Of a stretch of 64,000 bases of DNA, positions 62,279 through 64,000 are shown piece after piece (within the stretch, counting starts at the first letter, position 1; every line of letters begins with the position of its first letter). The DNA lies in NCBI GenBank assembly GCA_964542585.1, contig CAZIUI010000006.1, positions 1 to 64,000 on the forward strand, read 5' to 3'. A program made the translations under genes and the position numbers. The stretch comes from CAYYUA01 sp964542585. GTDB lineage: Bacteria; Bacteroidota; Bacteroidia; CAILMK01; CAYYUA01. The notes beneath the pieces were generated by a model. It was not told the origin of the DNA. It searched no databases and saw only the letters and a list, made by a program, of their open reading frames with translations.

Positions 62279-64000
62279 TCAATCATCGCGAATCAGGGTT
62301 ATCGTACCCTGTTTTTGAAACCTGGGCCCTTTAATTGAAAAATAATAGGTACCACTAGCTAATGGGTTATCATTGTTGATATCCTTACCATCCCATTTAA
62401 GGTCCTCATCCTTTGCCTTGTAAACCAACTGACCCCATCTGTTATAGATGAACAATTCGAAATCCTTGCAATCGCTCAGGCCTTTTACCTCAAAATAATC
62501 ATTAACGCCATCACCATTTGGTGTAAATACGTTAGGAATTTCCAAAGGCTGAACATCCTCTGGTGACAAAACCAGGGTTTTCTGAGCGGTATCAGCGCAA
62601 GGATCAGCAGGATCGGCGATATAGGTGACCTCATAACGCCCACTTTGCTGGTAGGTATAATTGAAATTAGCAGCTCCCTCCTTCTGAACACTATTACCCA
62701 ATAACCAAAGATGTTTATTGGCACCGGGCTCTTTACTTTGAAAATTAAACTCTGGCCTGCAAGGAACTTGCTCAAAAGTAAAATCAGCTTCAATTGCAGG
62801 GTTTGCTAGCACCTTTTGCTGGGCCGTATCCTGACATTGTTCACTAAAAGCGATCACTTTTACCCAGTAATCACCCGCTTCTGGTAGATTCACAACTACT
62901 GAATCACCAGCATCTTTCTCTAAATAAGGTTGTATATCACCTTCCCAGGTTAATGAATCAGCATTGTTAGTAGTGGCATTAAGGGTTAACCTCGGCTTAC
63001 AACGTGCACGGATTACATCAAGCCGAGCCTCTACAAAATCAGGTACAGGCACCACCTGTTCTACGGTATCCGCGCAGGCCCCCTTAGTAGGCCCAACGAT
63101 AAGCTGCACTTTCCGCTCACCTTTTTGCTGATAGGTTTTAACAGGATTCACTTTTTGACTTGTATCCCCATTATCAAATGTCCATAAATGAGGGTGATCG
63201 GCATTACTTTTACTCGTAAAGTTAACCGTGGCAGAACAGGTATCCCTTTGATACAAATAGTCCGCATTTGGGATGGGCAGTACTTGAAAATTTTGCGTTA
63301 AAGTATCCTTACAGAGGCCATCTTCTGCATATAAAGTCACAGGAAAACTTCCTGTATTTTGGTACTTATGAACGGGGTTTAACTTGCTACTTGTCGTACC
63401 GTCCCCGAATCTCCAACGGAATTGAAGCCCCTTGGGAGATTGGTTCTTGGTTATTAGCTTCTGGTTACAGGTATCCAAGAGTAAACTAAAGGCAGCCTCG
63501 GCTAAAGAGTCAACAGGTATGCGCTTGATCACTGTATCCGAACATTGGCTATTTGGGTCCCCAATAGCTATAACTTTATAAGAAGGTTCAGAAGCTGGTA
63601 ACGGTAAGCGTTGACCTGCTGCTAGCGACATGTAAGAAGTATCAAATCCTGCGTCTGACCCTTCTAAATGCCACCTGATAGTCCTAAGATTAGTAGTATC
63701 CGGGTTTACTTGAAGATAGGGCTCACAGGTTGGGTGATTGGCTGTAAAATTAACCTTTGGGACGCTATCAAAGGTTATCGTTTGCCTTGAGGTATCCCGG
63801 CAGAAAGGAGGCGCTCCTTTTATCCACATGGCCACTTGGTTATCACCAGCTCCCGGTAGCTGGATTTTTGCGGAATCCACGGCATGAATGGTGGTATCCG
63901 GTAATTGCCAGGTTACAGTATCTTGCAGCGCACTACTATTTTTAAGGCTTACCCTGAATTCGCAGGGGTCGGTTATCGTATAAGAAAAATTACTCAGGAC
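62279..64000 (-). CDS. Large PKD-repeat protein with T9SS type B C-terminal domain (5' part outside window)
   Basis: The frame is open to base 64000 with no stop, so only the C-terminal 573 residues are visible; a GTG at 63880 is internal, not a start. Several PKD/Ig-like repeats are seen (WRFGDGTTSSKLNPVHKY, LWTFDNGDTSQKVNPVKTY), each with the cysteine that pairs in these proteins. The last about 90 residues (IPNVFTPNGDGVNDYF, LFIYNRWGQLVYK, LASGTYYFSIKG) are the gliding-motility-associated C-terminal domain (TIGR04131, CHU_C), the type B signal for the type IX system. The protein should be surface-exposed and adhesive or protective. Confidence 0.95.
   Translation of the reverse strand, partial: VLSNFSYTITDPCEFRVSLKNSSALQDTVTWQLPDTTIHAVDSAKIQLPGAGDNQVAMWIKGAPPFCRDTSRQTITFDSVPKVNFTANHPTCEPYLQVNPDTTNLRTIRWHLEGSDAGFDTSYMSLAAGQRLPLPASEPSYKVIAIGDPNSQCSDTVIKRIPVDSLAEAAFSLLLDTCNQKLITKNQSPKGLQFRWRFGDGTTSSKLNPVHKYQNTGSFPVTLYAEDGLCKDTLTQNFQVLPIPNADYLYQRDTCSATVNFTSKSNADHPHLWTFDNGDTSQKVNPVKTYQQKGERKVQLIVGPTKGACADTVEQVVPVPDFVEARLDVIRARCKPRLTLNATTNNADSLTWEGDIQPYLEKDAGDSVVVNLPEAGDYWVKVIAFSEQCQDTAQQKVLANPAIEADFTFEQVPCRPEFNFQSKEPGANKHLWLLGNSVQKEGAANFNYTYQQSGRYEVTYIADPADPCADTAQKTLVLSPEDVQPLEIPNVFTPNGDGVNDYFEVKGLSDCKDFELFIYNRWGQLVYKAKDEDLKWDGKDINNDNPLASGTYYFSIKGPRFQKQGTITLIRDD

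Overview
This 64 kb window is chromosomal DNA from a member of the Bacteroidota. The evidence is a protein with a type IX secretion (T9SS) type B C-terminal domain at the right edge, a subtilisin-like protease ending in a T9SS type A sorting tail, DUF2723/GT117, DUF5686, DUF4159 and Wzi/RemB-type families, and repeated TAnnTTTG-type -7 promoter elements in intergenic gaps. I cannot name the genus. No rRNA, tRNA, CRISPR array, insertion sequence or phage gene was recognised, and gene density is that of an ordinary core chromosome. Layout, left to right. 1-4.2 kb: lipid and acyl-CoA genes (partial acyl-CoA thioesterase, large AMP-forming acyl-CoA ligase, formylglutamate amidohydrolase-like protein, fatty-acid desaturase), ended by a very strong terminator. 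4.4-15.5 kb: DUF2723 glycosyltransferase, DUF5686 outer-membrane protein, queuosine-precursor transporter, convergent MFS transporter, two short-chain dehydrogenases, PIF1-like helicase. 15.7-20.5 kb: pheT, a ZapB-like coiled-coil gene overlapping zapA, and rny. 20.6-25.9 kb: two lipoproteins, then a compact reactive-sulfur cassette: ArsR regulator with two candidate operators, TauE/SafE permease, persulfide dioxygenase fused to two rhodanese domains, a stand-alone rhodanese, and a YeeE/YedE thiosulfate-type transporter split over two genes. 25.9-35.4 kb: a lipoprotein, a SecB-like protein, a promoter-driven 28-codon ORF, a sulfotransferase, era, der, a small lipoprotein, pckA, cmk, HU, rnz, a STAS-like protein. 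35.6-50 kb: trxB, secreted protease plus lipoprotein, mnmA, enoyl-CoA hydratase, LptF/G-type permease, tgt, glycosyltransferase, rsmG, asparaginase, Wzi-like porin, MacB-like permease. 49.6-64 kb: DUF7935-like protein with a methylmalonyl-CoA mutase catalytic chain, dnaA, DUF4159, rsmE, an NhaC-type antiporter with an extra periplasmic domain, a 12-bp tandem repeat, a GH3 enzyme, a 748-bp AT-rich gap, a barrel/TSP3/SPOR protein, a universal stress protein, a DUF2905 protein and the C-terminal part of a large T9SS type B protein. How the genes connect: the sulfur cassette is the only clearly self-contained accessory pathway (sense, import or export, oxidise or transfer sulfane sulfur). Most other genes are housekeeping: tRNA modification (mnmA, tgt, queuosine transporter), ribosome assembly and modification (era, der, rsmG, rsmE), cell division and replication (zapA, coiled coil, dnaA), RNA decay (rny, rnz), and envelope export. 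I did not find a convincing wholly new multigene system. The best leads are the sulfur cassette's regulation, the 28-codon ORF with a near-ideal promoter, the ZapB-like/zapA overlap, the in-frame 12-bp repeat before the GH3 gene, and the NhaC fusion. All functional calls rest on motif recognition by eye; no database search was run.
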